Of a DNA stretch of 58,256 nt, positions 41,645-49,652 are shown piece by piece. The translations under genes were made by a program, and so were the position numbers. Under the pieces are notes generated by a model, which was not told the DNA's origin, did not search any database, and saw only the letters and a list, made by a program, of their open reading frames with translations. Source of the stretch: an uncultured Lachnospiraceae bacterium (lineage in GTDB: Bacteria; Bacillota; Clostridia; Lachnospirales; Lachnospiraceae); assembly GCA_900544445.1 (NCBI GenBank), contig UQVK01000015.1, positions 1 to 58,256 of the forward strand. Reading direction: 5' to 3'. Each line of letters begins with the position of its first letter. Position 1 is the first letter of the stretch.

Positions 41645-41876
41645 CCTGCATCCTTCCTTTCCGGCTGCCGTCCATATCGAACCCGAAACGGAACAGCCAG
41701 GCATGGCTGCCGTCCGCATATGGACGACTTCTTAAAGAAACGAGGCATAAAATGCCATTTGAAGCTACCACCTTATCATAATCACATCTTTTTTCAAAAA
41801 CAACAAACTACATAAAATCTTAAAGAAAGTTTCACATGGATTTAACTTTCCACTGAATTTTCCTTTTCCGACGGCC

Positions 41877-42821
41877 TCACATATCCCCCAGCCTTGCCGC
41901 TCCCACAATGCCCGCGTCGTTTCCGAATTTTGCCGGGCGCAGCAGGGTCTGGACCTTTGACGCTCTGGAATAAACCATCCGGGCGATGCGCTCCTGCACC
42001 TGCGGAAGGAACAGCTCCGCCGCCCCGCTGATACCGCCGCCGATGACAAGCTCCGCAGGCTGAAGCAGATTGATCAGATTGGTCAGCCCTTCCGCCAGAA
42101 GCTGCGCATAATTGTCACGGACCGCCAGCGCGGTTTCATCTTCCTCGCGCACTGCCTGGAAAAACAGCCTGCCGTTCATACGGGACACATCGCCTTCCAC
42201 AAGCGCATGCAGCCGGCTGTCCGGATGCGCCTCAGCCGCCTCAGCCGCCTGTCTCACCAGCGCGGAAGCGGAGGCATAGGCTTCAAAGCATCCCTTCCTG
42301 CCACAGTTGCAGTCGATCCCGTCATATCGGATCGTCATATGCCCGATCTCCCCTTCCGCAAAATTCACGCCGCGGTAGAGTTTCCCATCCAGCACAATGC
42401 CACAGCCAATCCCCGTTCCCAGCGTCACCATAAAGAACGAAGAGGAGCTGCTTTTACTCAGCAGATATTCTCCCCACGCTGCCAAATTGGCGTCGTTGTC
42501 AATCAGCACCTTTTTGCCCAGCTTCTCTTCCAGCATGTCCCGGAACGGAACATCAGAAAAACTCAGATTATTCGCGTACTCGATCATTCCCGTCTGCGTA
42601 TTGAAGCTTCCCGGCACACCCATGCCGATGCAGGAAATGTCCGTCAGATCCAATTCGTTTTTTTCCAACAGAAGACCGATTTTTCCCACCAGCTCTTCTA
42701 TGTATTTTTCCGCACCCTGCTCTGTATCCGTGGCAAATTCCACCCGGTCTTTCAGCATAAGGCCGTCCACCAGCCCCACTGCAGTATGCGTTCCTCCCAT
42801 GTCTATTCCGATTTCGTACAT
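41877..42821 (-). CDS. ROK family sugar kinase (glucokinase-like)
   Basis: 314-aa ROK kinase. ATP-binding phosphate motif 1 is IGIDMGGTHTAVGLV; the catalytic Asp is in VLIDNDANLAAWGE; the second phosphate loop is FFMVTLGTGIGCGIV. The ROK zinc motif CNCGRKGCFEAYASA supplies three cysteines and follows the substrate-binding EIGHM. The C-terminal adenosine motif is VIGGGISGAAE. It phosphorylates glucose or another hexose in the cytoplasm. GGGGAAGAAA precedes ATG 42821; the frame extends to 42977 over the next gene's end. Confidence 0.9.
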   Translation of the reverse strand: MYEIGIDMGGTHTAVGLVDGLMLKDRVEFATDTEQGAEKYIEELVGKIGLLLEKNELDLTDISCIGMGVPGSFNTQTGMIEYANNLSFSDVPFRDMLEEKLGKKVLIDNDANLAAWGEYLLSKSSSSSFFMVTLGTGIGCGIVLDGKLYRGVNFAEGEIGHMTIRYDGIDCNCGRKGCFEAYASASALVRQAAEAAEAHPDSRLHALVEGDVSRMNGRLFFQAVREEDETALAVRDNYAQLLAEGLTNLINLLQPAELVIGGGISGAAELFLPQVQERIARMVYSRASKVQTLLRPAKFGNDAGIVGAARLGDM

Positions 42822-42954
42822 TTTTCTTCCCCTTTCTGCTGCCAACAGGCAGCACTTAATATTGAAGTGAAATTGGCCGGAAGGACAATTTCGTTTCTCA
42901 TCTGAGTATACTACATTTTCCTCTGATCTTTCATCCATTTTCATCAGTGCGACA

Positions 42955-43959
42955 TTATCCTTTTTTCGTTCCGGCAAGAACCCGTTCTGCCTCCTGTCTG
43001 GTCATGGAAAATTTTTCTCTGAGTTTTTTAATCATCCAGTCATCTGAAAGTCCCAGTTCACGGAAAAGCTCCGCCATCCCCAGGATTCCCTGCTCCAACC
43101 CCTGCTCTAGTCCCAATTCCCGGCCGATCGCAATTCCTTCCTCCTGAATACCTTTCAGCGCTTCACACATGTCATAGTTTTCTTCTCCGGTCCTATAAGC
43201 TTCCACATCCTCCATCAGCTTCCTGTTATTGGTCATAACCGCAATCACCTCCCTCAGCGAAGTGTGGAAATTATCGTAGTTCATCGGCCGGTTTGCTTCC
43301 ACCAGATGAAAGGCATAATCTTTAAAATAAGCGTCAAATCCTTTTTTATGACTTCCAAAATCCATCATATTTTTCAGAGAAAGGGGGCCGTTCCACTCTT
43401 CCATACCATGATACAGGCAGATCGTATAAACCGGAAATATCCGGTCTTCCTTTCTCAGACGACAGAGCTTTTCGGCAGGGGTATCATATATCTTCTCCCG
43501 CTCATTTCTATTCTGCAGCTGTCTCAGCTGATGCAGATATTCCTGCACATCGTAATTCATACAGCGAAGAGGCATACTGTAGTCTACCAGTTCCTGTGCT
43601 TCCATGGCAAGAATCCGAAGGGTTCCGCCATCCTCCATTCTCTTTTTCAGATCGCGGAATCTGCTTCGGTATTCTATTTCCCCTTTTTTCGCACCGATTT
43701 GCCTCCTGCCATTTTTTTCTCTTTGCGTATAACGTTCCGAGGCCTCCTCCAGCTCCTCCGCCCGGACTTCCGGACGTCCCTGGAACAGGATTCCGTTAAA
43801 AAAGTCCGCAAACCTGTCATTGTCATCAAAATAGTCCAGCAATACATCATTTTGTTTTTTCCTTTTTGGTTCCGCGTACTTACGGCAGAAATGCCGGAAA
43901 TAGATGAAGAACTTCAGATCTGTCAGTGTTATGATAACGCAGCCTGCCATACCTGTCAA
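42955..43959 (-). CDS. Rpn-family recombination-promoting nuclease/putative transposase (start uncertain)
   Basis: Rpn/PDDEXK-type protein common in multiple copies in Lachnospiraceae. Recognisable blocks are NDVLLDYFDDNDRFADFFNG near the N-terminus, LRILAMEAQELVDYSMPLRC in the nuclease core, PVYTICLYHGMEEWNGPLSL, and the C-terminal coiled region EEGIAIGRELGLEQGLEQG. The reading frame opens at a TTG (43959) that is itself the first base of a consensus -35 box, so translation must start downstream. No ATG with a ribosome-binding site is in frame before the conserved NDVLL block, so the 5' end is either degenerate or uses an unusual start near 43842. Role: DNA nicking that raises RecA-independent recombination, by analogy with E. 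coli RpnA. Confidence 0.75.
   Translation of the reverse strand: MTGMAGCVIITLTDLKFFIYFRHFCRKYAEPKRKKQNDVLLDYFDDNDRFADFFNGILFQGRPEVRAEELEEASERYTQREKNGRRQIGAKKGEIEYRSRFRDLKKRMEDGGTLRILAMEAQELVDYSMPLRCMNYDVQEYLHQLRQLQNRNEREKIYDTPAEKLCRLRKEDRIFPVYTICLYHGMEEWNGPLSLKNMMDFGSHKKGFDAYFKDYAFHLVEANRPMNYDNFHTSLREVIAVMTNNRKLMEDVEAYRTGEENYDMCEALKGIQEEGIAIGRELGLEQGLEQGILGMAELFRELGLSDDWMIKKLREKFSMTRQEAERVLAGTKKG
43931..43959 (-). promoter_or_regulatory. Promoter of the Rpn-family gene
   Basis: TTGACA (43959-43954), a 17-bp spacer and TATCAT (43936-43931) read leftward. It overlaps the nominal 5' end of the Rpn reading frame, which argues that the true start is farther downstream. Confidence 0.6.
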
Positions 43960-44031
43960 TTGGTTTGAATCCGCCTTTTTCGGAAATTATCATTCTGCCA
44001 TTTTCCCCACAATAATTTTACCGGAATCTCC

Positions 44032-44060
44032 TTGACATCCCTGATCTCCCTTGCTATATT
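44032..44060 (+). promoter_or_regulatory. Promoter of the DeoR operon
   Basis: TTGACA (44032-44037), 17-bp spacer and TATATT (44055-44060), near consensus, 38 bp before the deoR-type start. Confidence 0.8.
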
Positions 44061-44098
44061 ATGTGCATATAGTTGTGTTTGTGTGGAGTTAATTGGAT

Positions 44099-44860
44099 AT
44101 GTTTGCAAATGAAAGAAGAAATAAAATTCTGGAGTTGTTAAGCCGCCGCTCCTCCGTCACGGTCACAGAGCTGACCGGGCTTTTCCAGGTGTCTCTGGAA
44201 ACCATCCGGCGGGATCTGGAATATCTGGAACAGCAGGGCGCGCTGAAACGGGTACACGGCGGCGCGCTCAGCATGAACCGGATGCAAAGCTATACCGGCC
44301 TGTCCGAGCGGAGCACGGAACATCAGCCCGAGAAGAGGCAGATCGCCCGCGCCGCCCTTTCCCATATTCATGAAGGAGAGAGGATTGCCCTGGATGCAGG
44401 CTCTACCACCAGCGAACTGGCCCATCTGCTGTGTGATTCCTTTCAGGAGCTCACCATCGTGACCGCTTCTCTGCCGATCTTCGAGATCCTTTCAGAGAAG
44501 CCGGGTTTTCAGGTAATCCTTACGGGAGGGTTCTATCTGCCGGGCGAAAAGGCCTTTTACGGACATCTCGCGCTTGATACGATCCGCCAGCTTCATGTTT
44601 CCGCGTTTTTCCACGCCCCATCGGCGCTTTCTTTGAATTTCGGTCTGAGCGAGCATATCAGAGAACTGGTCGAGGTACAGCGGGCGTTTATCGCTGCCGC
44701 GGATCAGGTGTTTGTCCTTGCGGACAGCTCCAAATTTGAAACCTGCGCGGCGCTGAAGGTCTGCGATCTCAGTCCCCGCTTCCTTTACCTGACCGACAAC
44801 GGTCTGTCAGATGAGATCCGGGACGCCTGGAAGAGGGCTTCCCTCGATATCATAAATTGA
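44099..44860 (+). CDS. DeoR family transcriptional regulator
   Basis: 253-aa repressor-type regulator. The N-terminal winged helix (ERRNKILELLSRRSSVTVTE, then SLETIRRDLEYLEQQG and the RVHGGA hinge) is characteristic of DeoR/GlpR. The C-terminal sugar-phosphate sensing domain shows LDAGSTTSELAHLL, TIVTASLPIFEIL, ILTGGFY and VFVLADSSKFE. I use ATG 44099 with GGAG upstream; TTG 44093 is an alternative. It heads an operon with a phosphodiesterase-like enzyme and an organophosphate-type MFS carrier, so it probably senses a phosphorylated compound that those two handle. Confidence 0.92.
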   Translation: MFANERRNKILELLSRRSSVTVTELTGLFQVSLETIRRDLEYLEQQGALKRVHGGALSMNRMQSYTGLSERSTEHQPEKRQIARAALSHIHEGERIALDAGSTTSELAHLLCDSFQELTIVTASLPIFEILSEKPGFQVILTGGFYLPGEKAFYGHLALDTIRQLHVSAFFHAPSALSLNFGLSEHIRELVEVQRAFIAAADQVFVLADSSKFETCAALKVCDLSPRFLYLTDNGLSDEIRDAWKRASLDIIN

Positions 44861-44916
44861 ATTTCTGCCGTCCCGGAATGGACGGCTCCCGCTCACCGGG
44901 AAGAAAGGACAAAATC

Positions 44917-45693
44917 ATGAATCGTAAAGTGCTTCTGATTCTGGCGGACGGTTTCCGCCCGGACGCGCTGGCCGCCTGCGGCCATCCCTTTGCAGACAGA
45001 CTGCTTTCCCTTGGGAGCTACTGTCTGAACACGCTGACGGTCTGGCCTTCCGTCACCCTGCCCTGTCACATGTCGCTCTTTCACAGCGTCTCTCCGGACA
45101 GACACGGTATTCTGACCAACACCTACGTTCCCCAGGTGCGTCCTGTAAACGGCCTGTGCGAACAGCTGAAGGCGGCGGGGAAGACCAGCGCCTTCTTCTA
45201 TGACTGGGAGGAGCTTCGGGACTTAAGCCGTCCCGCCAGTCTTTCCTACAGCTTTTTCGCCTCCGGAAGCACCTTTACCTATCAGAAGGCGGACCGGATG
45301 CTCACGGAAAACGCGCTTGCCTTTCTGGAAAAGGAATCGCCGGATTTCGCTTTCGTCTATCTCGGCCTCACCGACAGCGCCGGCCACGATTTCGGCTGGA
45401 TGGGAACAGAATATCTGGAAGCCTGCAGGCAGTCCATGGAAGAAACGCAGCTGCTGGTGGACCGTTTTAAGGAGGATTATACCATCTTCTTCACGGCAGA
45501 TCACGGCGGCCATGAGCGCAGCCACGGCTCCAGAGAGGAAAGCGATATGAGAATTCCTCTCATCTGCATCGGTCCGGATTTTACTCCCGGTCCCATGGAG
45601 CAGACGCCCTGCATCACGGATATCGCCCCCACCATTACGAAGCTGACCGGAGCCATGAACGCTCCGGAATGGGAAGGGAAAAGTCTGGTATAG
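44917..45693 (+). CDS. Alkaline phosphatase superfamily phosphodiesterase (NPP-like)
   Basis: 258-aa metalloenzyme of the nucleotide pyrophosphatase/phosphodiesterase branch. The first metal and nucleophile segments are LILADGFRPDAL and VWPSVTLPCHMSLFHSVSPDRHG, with Thr of SVTLPCH as the likely nucleophile. Later ligands are LGLTDSAGHDFGW and FFTADHGGHERSHGS. No signal peptide is seen, so it should act in the cytoplasm on a phosphodiester or nucleotide sugar. AAAGGA precedes ATG 44917. It lies between the DeoR regulator and the MFS carrier, a likely uptake-and-hydrolysis unit. Confidence 0.88.
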   Translation: MNRKVLLILADGFRPDALAACGHPFADRLLSLGSYCLNTLTVWPSVTLPCHMSLFHSVSPDRHGILTNTYVPQVRPVNGLCEQLKAAGKTSAFFYDWEELRDLSRPASLSYSFFASGSTFTYQKADRMLTENALAFLEKESPDFAFVYLGLTDSAGHDFGWMGTEYLEACRQSMEETQLLVDRFKEDYTIFFTADHGGHERSHGSREESDMRIPLICIGPDFTPGPMEQTPCITDIAPTITKLTGAMNAPEWEGKSLV

Positions 45694-45753
45694 ATTATTT
45701 TCATGTGAAGATCGGCGGCCAGCGGCCGCCTCTTCCGAATGGAGGCTGCCATC

Positions 45754-46998
45754 ATGAACGGTGTACTTACCACCGGGCGGCAGAGGAACGCATTCTGCTT
45801 CCTCTGCTGTCTGGTTTATTTTATGAGTTATCTGACGCGTATGAACTATGCCGCCTGTCTTGCGGAAATCCAGGATTCGCTCTCTCTGAGCAAAAGCATC
45901 GTGAGCCTTCCGGTGACCGGAAGCTTCCTGACCTACGGGATCGGCCAGCTCCTCTGCGGCTTTCTGGGGGACCGGTTTTCTCCCAGAAAAATGATTGCTG
46001 CCGGGCTGGCTGCCACCTGCGCCTGCAATCTTCTGGTCGGCCTGTTTCCCGACATCCGGCTCATCATTCCGGTCTGGTGTCTGAACGGCCTGTTCCAGTC
46101 CATGCTCTGGCCGCCCCTCGTCCGGATCATGGCCGAAACGCTGGATGAAAAGCAGTATCAGAAATGCTGTGTACAGGTTTCCATGGCGTCCTCTGTGGGA
46201 ACGGTTTTCGTTTATCTCTTCGTCCCCCTGTGCATCCGCTTCGCCAGCTGGAGAACCGCCTTCCTGTTCCCGGCTCTGGCGGGAGCGCTCACCGCTTTCG
46301 TATGGTTTACGGGAATCGGCCGCCTGCAGACGGAGGGCCGGAATGCAATCCATGCCATCCATGTGGAAGCTGCGGAGCAGCCCTCCGTGCGTCTGACCAC
46401 GCTGCTCTTCCAGGCGGCCCTCCTGCCCGCGATGCTCGCCATCGTGCTGCACGGCATTCTCCGTGACGGGATCACCACCTGGATGCCCGTATACATTTCA
46501 GAAACCTTCGGCCTGAGCAATTCGGTGTCCATCCTGACGGCAGCCGTCCTTCCGGTGTTCAGCATTCTGAGCATCTACCTGGCCTCCGCCCTGCTGGAAC
46601 ACATCCGCAACGAGTTTAGTGCTTCTGCCCTCCTTTTCGGCATGGCGGCAGCCTGCTCCGCCCTGCTGGTATTTCTGTATCAGCACGGTCCTGTACCCAG
46701 CGTGGTTCTGATGACCCTGACCGCCGGCTGCATGTACGGCATCAACCTGTTCCTCATCAGCCGTCTGCCCGCCCACTTTTCCCGCTTCGGAAAGGTGGCG
46801 ACGGTTTCCGGCATCCTGAACGCTTCCACCTATGTGGGCAGCTCGCTTTCCGCCTGGCTCTTCGGAATGATTTCCGATCTGTCCGGATGGATCGCCGTCA
46901 TCAGCGTCTGGATTGTCATCGCTCTCGGCGGCATGCTGATCTGCCTTGCTTTTTTCCGAAAGTGGAGAAGCTTTCAGGCAGAAGAGTCAAAAGCCTGA
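45754..46998 (+). CDS. MFS transporter, organophosphate:phosphate antiporter-like
   Basis: 414-aa twelve-helix carrier. The start of helix 1 reads YFMSYLTRMNYAACLAEIQ, like the GlpT/UhpT/PgtP opening where the conserved Arg helps bind phosphate esters. GIGQLLCGFLGDRFSPRKMI is the loop 2-3 signature. SGILNASTYVGSSLSAWLFG marks helix 11. Position after a phosphodiesterase gene and a DeoR regulator fits import of a phosphorylated or phosphodiester compound. GGAGG precedes ATG 45754; an upstream in-frame ATG (45739) overlaps that site. The downstream isomerase gene is convergent (17 bp apart). Confidence 0.88.
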   Translation: MNGVLTTGRQRNAFCFLCCLVYFMSYLTRMNYAACLAEIQDSLSLSKSIVSLPVTGSFLTYGIGQLLCGFLGDRFSPRKMIAAGLAATCACNLLVGLFPDIRLIIPVWCLNGLFQSMLWPPLVRIMAETLDEKQYQKCCVQVSMASSVGTVFVYLFVPLCIRFASWRTAFLFPALAGALTAFVWFTGIGRLQTEGRNAIHAIHVEAAEQPSVRLTTLLFQAALLPAMLAIVLHGILRDGITTWMPVYISETFGLSNSVSILTAAVLPVFSILSIYLASALLEHIRNEFSASALLFGMAAACSALLVFLYQHGPVPSVVLMTLTAGCMYGINLFLISRLPAHFSRFGKVATVSGILNASTYVGSSLSAWLFGMISDLSGWIAVISVWIVIALGGMLICLAFFRKWRSFQAEESKA

Positions 46999-47015
46999 CT
47001 GCGGACAAGAAAGCA

Positions 47016-47870
47016 TCAGGACTGAAACGATGCGCCACGGAGCATATCCTCCTCCAGAGCGCGCATGAAGTCCACATACTGCGGCAGCGCGCGCTCCGGC
47101 TCCGGAAGCTCCGGATGCCAGCGCTTTTCCCACTCAAAGGAATAAAAGCCCGTATACCCGTCCATCTGCAGGCGTTTTACCACCGCCTTCAGCGGCAGCA
47201 CGCCTTCCCCGGGAAGGCACAGCTTCGGCTTTCCATTCTCCAGCGTACAGTCCTTCAGATGCACATGACGGATGCGGGAGCGCAGAGCCTCATAAAAAGG
47301 GAGAAAATTTTCTCCATGCCAGAGCCAGCTGTGATATACATCCCAGATCAGGCCGAATCCCGGCTCATTCTTCAGTGCATCGCACAGCTGGCCCAGAACC
47401 GGCAGAGAATTAAAATCTCCATGAATTTCCAGAAGCACCTGAACCGGATCGGAGGGCCGCAGGGAAGAAGCGTAACCGCACAGCGCGGAGATTCCTTCTT
47501 CCACGCGGCGCATTACGGCCTCCCGCGGCTCCCCTTCCGGAAACGTGTTGCCGAATACCCGTATGAAGGGGATTCCCAGTTCGGTGCACAGCTTCAGCGC
47601 CAGACGCCCTTCCTCCAGCGCCTCCTCATATTTTTCCGCATCATGGAACTGCACCGACGTGCCTGCCACGCACAGCTTTAACTGATTTTTCTCCAGCAGA
47701 CATTTAAGCGCGCCGCGGTTTTCCGGCTGCATGCACTCCAGCTTCTCCATGCGAAGCTGATTTCCCACGCCGCGCAGCTCTACCGCTTCATATCCCATCT
47801 CATGTGCGTTTTCCATGATCTGCTCAAAGCTCCACCCCGGGCATCCCAGAGTTGAAAAGGAAAGTCTCAT
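47016..47870 (-). CDS. Sugar phosphate isomerase/epimerase (TIM barrel)
   Basis: 284-aa protein of the xylose isomerase-like TIM-barrel superfamily. It starts MRLSFSTLGCPGWSFEQI and has GYEAVELRG, the first metal Glu in VLLEIHGDF, Asp and His in GLIWDVYHSW, His in IRHVHLKD and Glu in YSFEWEKRWHPEL. This ligand set is typical of inosose isomerases and ketose epimerases. GGAGGATTATT precedes ATG 47870. It stands alone on the minus strand, convergent with the MFS gene; a second, only distantly similar, TIM-barrel enzyme lies in the catabolic island. Confidence 0.88.
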   Translation of the reverse strand: MRLSFSTLGCPGWSFEQIMENAHEMGYEAVELRGVGNQLRMEKLECMQPENRGALKCLLEKNQLKLCVAGTSVQFHDAEKYEEALEEGRLALKLCTELGIPFIRVFGNTFPEGEPREAVMRRVEEGISALCGYASSLRPSDPVQVLLEIHGDFNSLPVLGQLCDALKNEPGFGLIWDVYHSWLWHGENFLPFYEALRSRIRHVHLKDCTLENGKPKLCLPGEGVLPLKAVVKRLQMDGYTGFYSFEWEKRWHPELPEPERALPQYVDFMRALEEDMLRGASFQS

Positions 47871-48061
47871 AATAATCCTCCATTCCGAATTCCTATCTCT
47901 ATCTTTTCATACCTGCCCACGAATTGCAACACCCCTTTTTCCCTTTATTCTGCTCTTTCCGCTCTGGTAAAAATAAATTTCCTGTGCTATACTTGCGTGA
48001 ACGCGCCTTTTACGGAAGGCAAAGGAACCGCAAAGACAAATATACACAGGAGTTTTTTCAT

Positions 48062-49618
48062 ATGAGTATACTGAACGTAGAGCATCTGACCCATGGCTTC
48101 GGCGACCGGGCCATTTTTGAGGACGTGTCCTTCCGCCTTCTGAAGGGGGAGCACATCGGCCTGGTGGGAGCCAACGGGGAAGGCAAATCCACCTTTATGA
48201 ATATCATCACCGGAAAGCTCATTCCCGACGAAGGGAAGATTGAATGGGCCAAAAACGTGCGGGCGGGCTATCTGGATCAGCATACGGTGCTGGAAAAGGG
48301 AACCACCATTCGGGAAACCCTGGCATCCGCCTTTTCCTTCCTGTTCGACCTGGAAGCGCGGATGAACGAGATCTGTGAAAAAATGGGGGATGCCTCCGAA
48401 GAGAAGCTGGAGCAATATATGGAAGAACTGGGCACCATCCAGGAGCTTCTGACCGCGCACGACTTCTACCTCATCGACAGCAAGGTGGAAGAGGTGGGCC
48501 GGGCGCTCGGACTTACGGATGTGGGACTGGATCAAGATGTATCCCAGCTTTCCGGCGGCCAGCGTACCAGAGTCCTTCTGGGAAAGCTTCTTCTGGAAAA
48601 GCCGGACATTCTGCTGCTGGATGAGCCCACCAACTATCTGGACGAGGCGCACATCGAATGGCTGAAGCGTTACCTTCTGGATTATGAAAACGCCTTCGTC
48701 CTGATCTCCCATGACATTCCGTTTCTCAACAGCGTGGTCAATCTGATCTATCACATGGATAACCGGACGCTCACCCGCTATGTGGGAAACTATGATAAGT
48801 TCACAGAGGTTTATGCCGCGAAGAAGGCCCAGCTGGAGGCCGCCTACAACAGACAGCAGAAGGAAATCGCGGATCTGAAGGACTTCGTCGCCCGCAACAA
48901 GGCCCGCGTCTCCACCCGGAATATGGCCATGTCCCGCCAGAAAAAGCTGGATAAAATGGATGTGATCGAGCTGGCCGCCGAGAAGCCGAAGCCGGAATTT
49001 CACTTTAAGGAGGACCGGGCACCGGGCCGCTTCATTTTCACCACAAAGGAGCTGGTCATCGGCTATGAGGAGCCCCTGTCCTCTCCCCTGAACCTTTCCA
49101 TGGAACGGGGCCAGAAAATCGTCCTCACCGGCGCCAACGGCATCGGAAAGACCACCCTGTTAAAAAGCATTCTGGGGCTGATTCCGCCTCTTTCCGGCAG
49201 CGTGGAGCAGGGAGATTATCTGAGCATCGGATACTTTGAGCAGGAAATGGAGGCGGATGACAATACCACCTGCATCCAGGAAATCTGGAACACCTTTCCC
49301 TCCTACACCCAGTATGAGGTGCGCTCCGCTCTGGCAAAATGCGGCCTGACCACCAAGCACATCGAAAGCCTGGTCCGGGTGCTGAGCGGCGGCGAACAGG
49401 CGAAGGTGCGGCTCTGCAAGCTGATCAACCGCCCTACCAACGTGCTTCTGCTGGATGAGCCCACCAACCATCTGGACGCGGACGCCAAGGCAGAGCTGAA
49501 ACGGGCGCTGTGCGTCTATAAGGGCAGCATTCTGATGGTCTGCCACGAACCGGAATTTTACCAGGATATTGTGGACGCGGTCTGGGACTGCACCAAATGG
49601 ACGACGAGAGTATTCTAA
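48062..49618 (+). CDS. ABC-F family ATPase (YbiT/YkpA-like translation factor)
   Basis: 518-aa soluble protein with two ABC domains. Domain 1: GANGEGKST, LSGGQRTRVLLGK, LLLDEPTNYLD. The interdomain linker (about 235-310) contains the charged helix YNRQQKEIADLKDFVARNKA. Domain 2: GANGIGKTT, LSGGEQAKVRLCK, LLLDEPTNHLD. Both sites look active. It resembles housekeeping YbiT/YkpA ABC-F proteins that clear E-site problems, rather than the Lsa-type resistance protein at 1462-2982. AGGAG precedes ATG 48062; the frame upstream to 47924 has no such site. A TATACT lies at 47988-47993 but lacks a good -35. The RelA/SpoT-HEPN gene follows after 34 bp. Confidence 0.93.
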   Translation: MSILNVEHLTHGFGDRAIFEDVSFRLLKGEHIGLVGANGEGKSTFMNIITGKLIPDEGKIEWAKNVRAGYLDQHTVLEKGTTIRETLASAFSFLFDLEARMNEICEKMGDASEEKLEQYMEELGTIQELLTAHDFYLIDSKVEEVGRALGLTDVGLDQDVSQLSGGQRTRVLLGKLLLEKPDILLLDEPTNYLDEAHIEWLKRYLLDYENAFVLISHDIPFLNSVVNLIYHMDNRTLTRYVGNYDKFTEVYAAKKAQLEAAYNRQQKEIADLKDFVARNKARVSTRNMAMSRQKKLDKMDVIELAAEKPKPEFHFKEDRAPGRFIFTTKELVIGYEEPLSSPLNLSMERGQKIVLTGANGIGKTTLLKSILGLIPPLSGSVEQGDYLSIGYFEQEMEADDNTTCIQEIWNTFPSYTQYEVRSALAKCGLTTKHIESLVRVLSGGEQAKVRLCKLINRPTNVLLLDEPTNHLDADAKAELKRALCVYKGSILMVCHEPEFYQDIVDAVWDCTKWTTRVF

Positions 49619-49652
49619 TGTTCTATGCAAAAGGAAGGAGGTGAGAGCCCGA

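Noticed and set aside
45223..46452. 409-codon frame antisense to the phosphodiesterase and MFS genes
   Set aside because: Spans two real genes on the other strand; low-complexity charged composition.
47987..49003. 338-codon frame antisense to the ABC-F gene
   Set aside because: Shadow of a conserved ABC-F gene.
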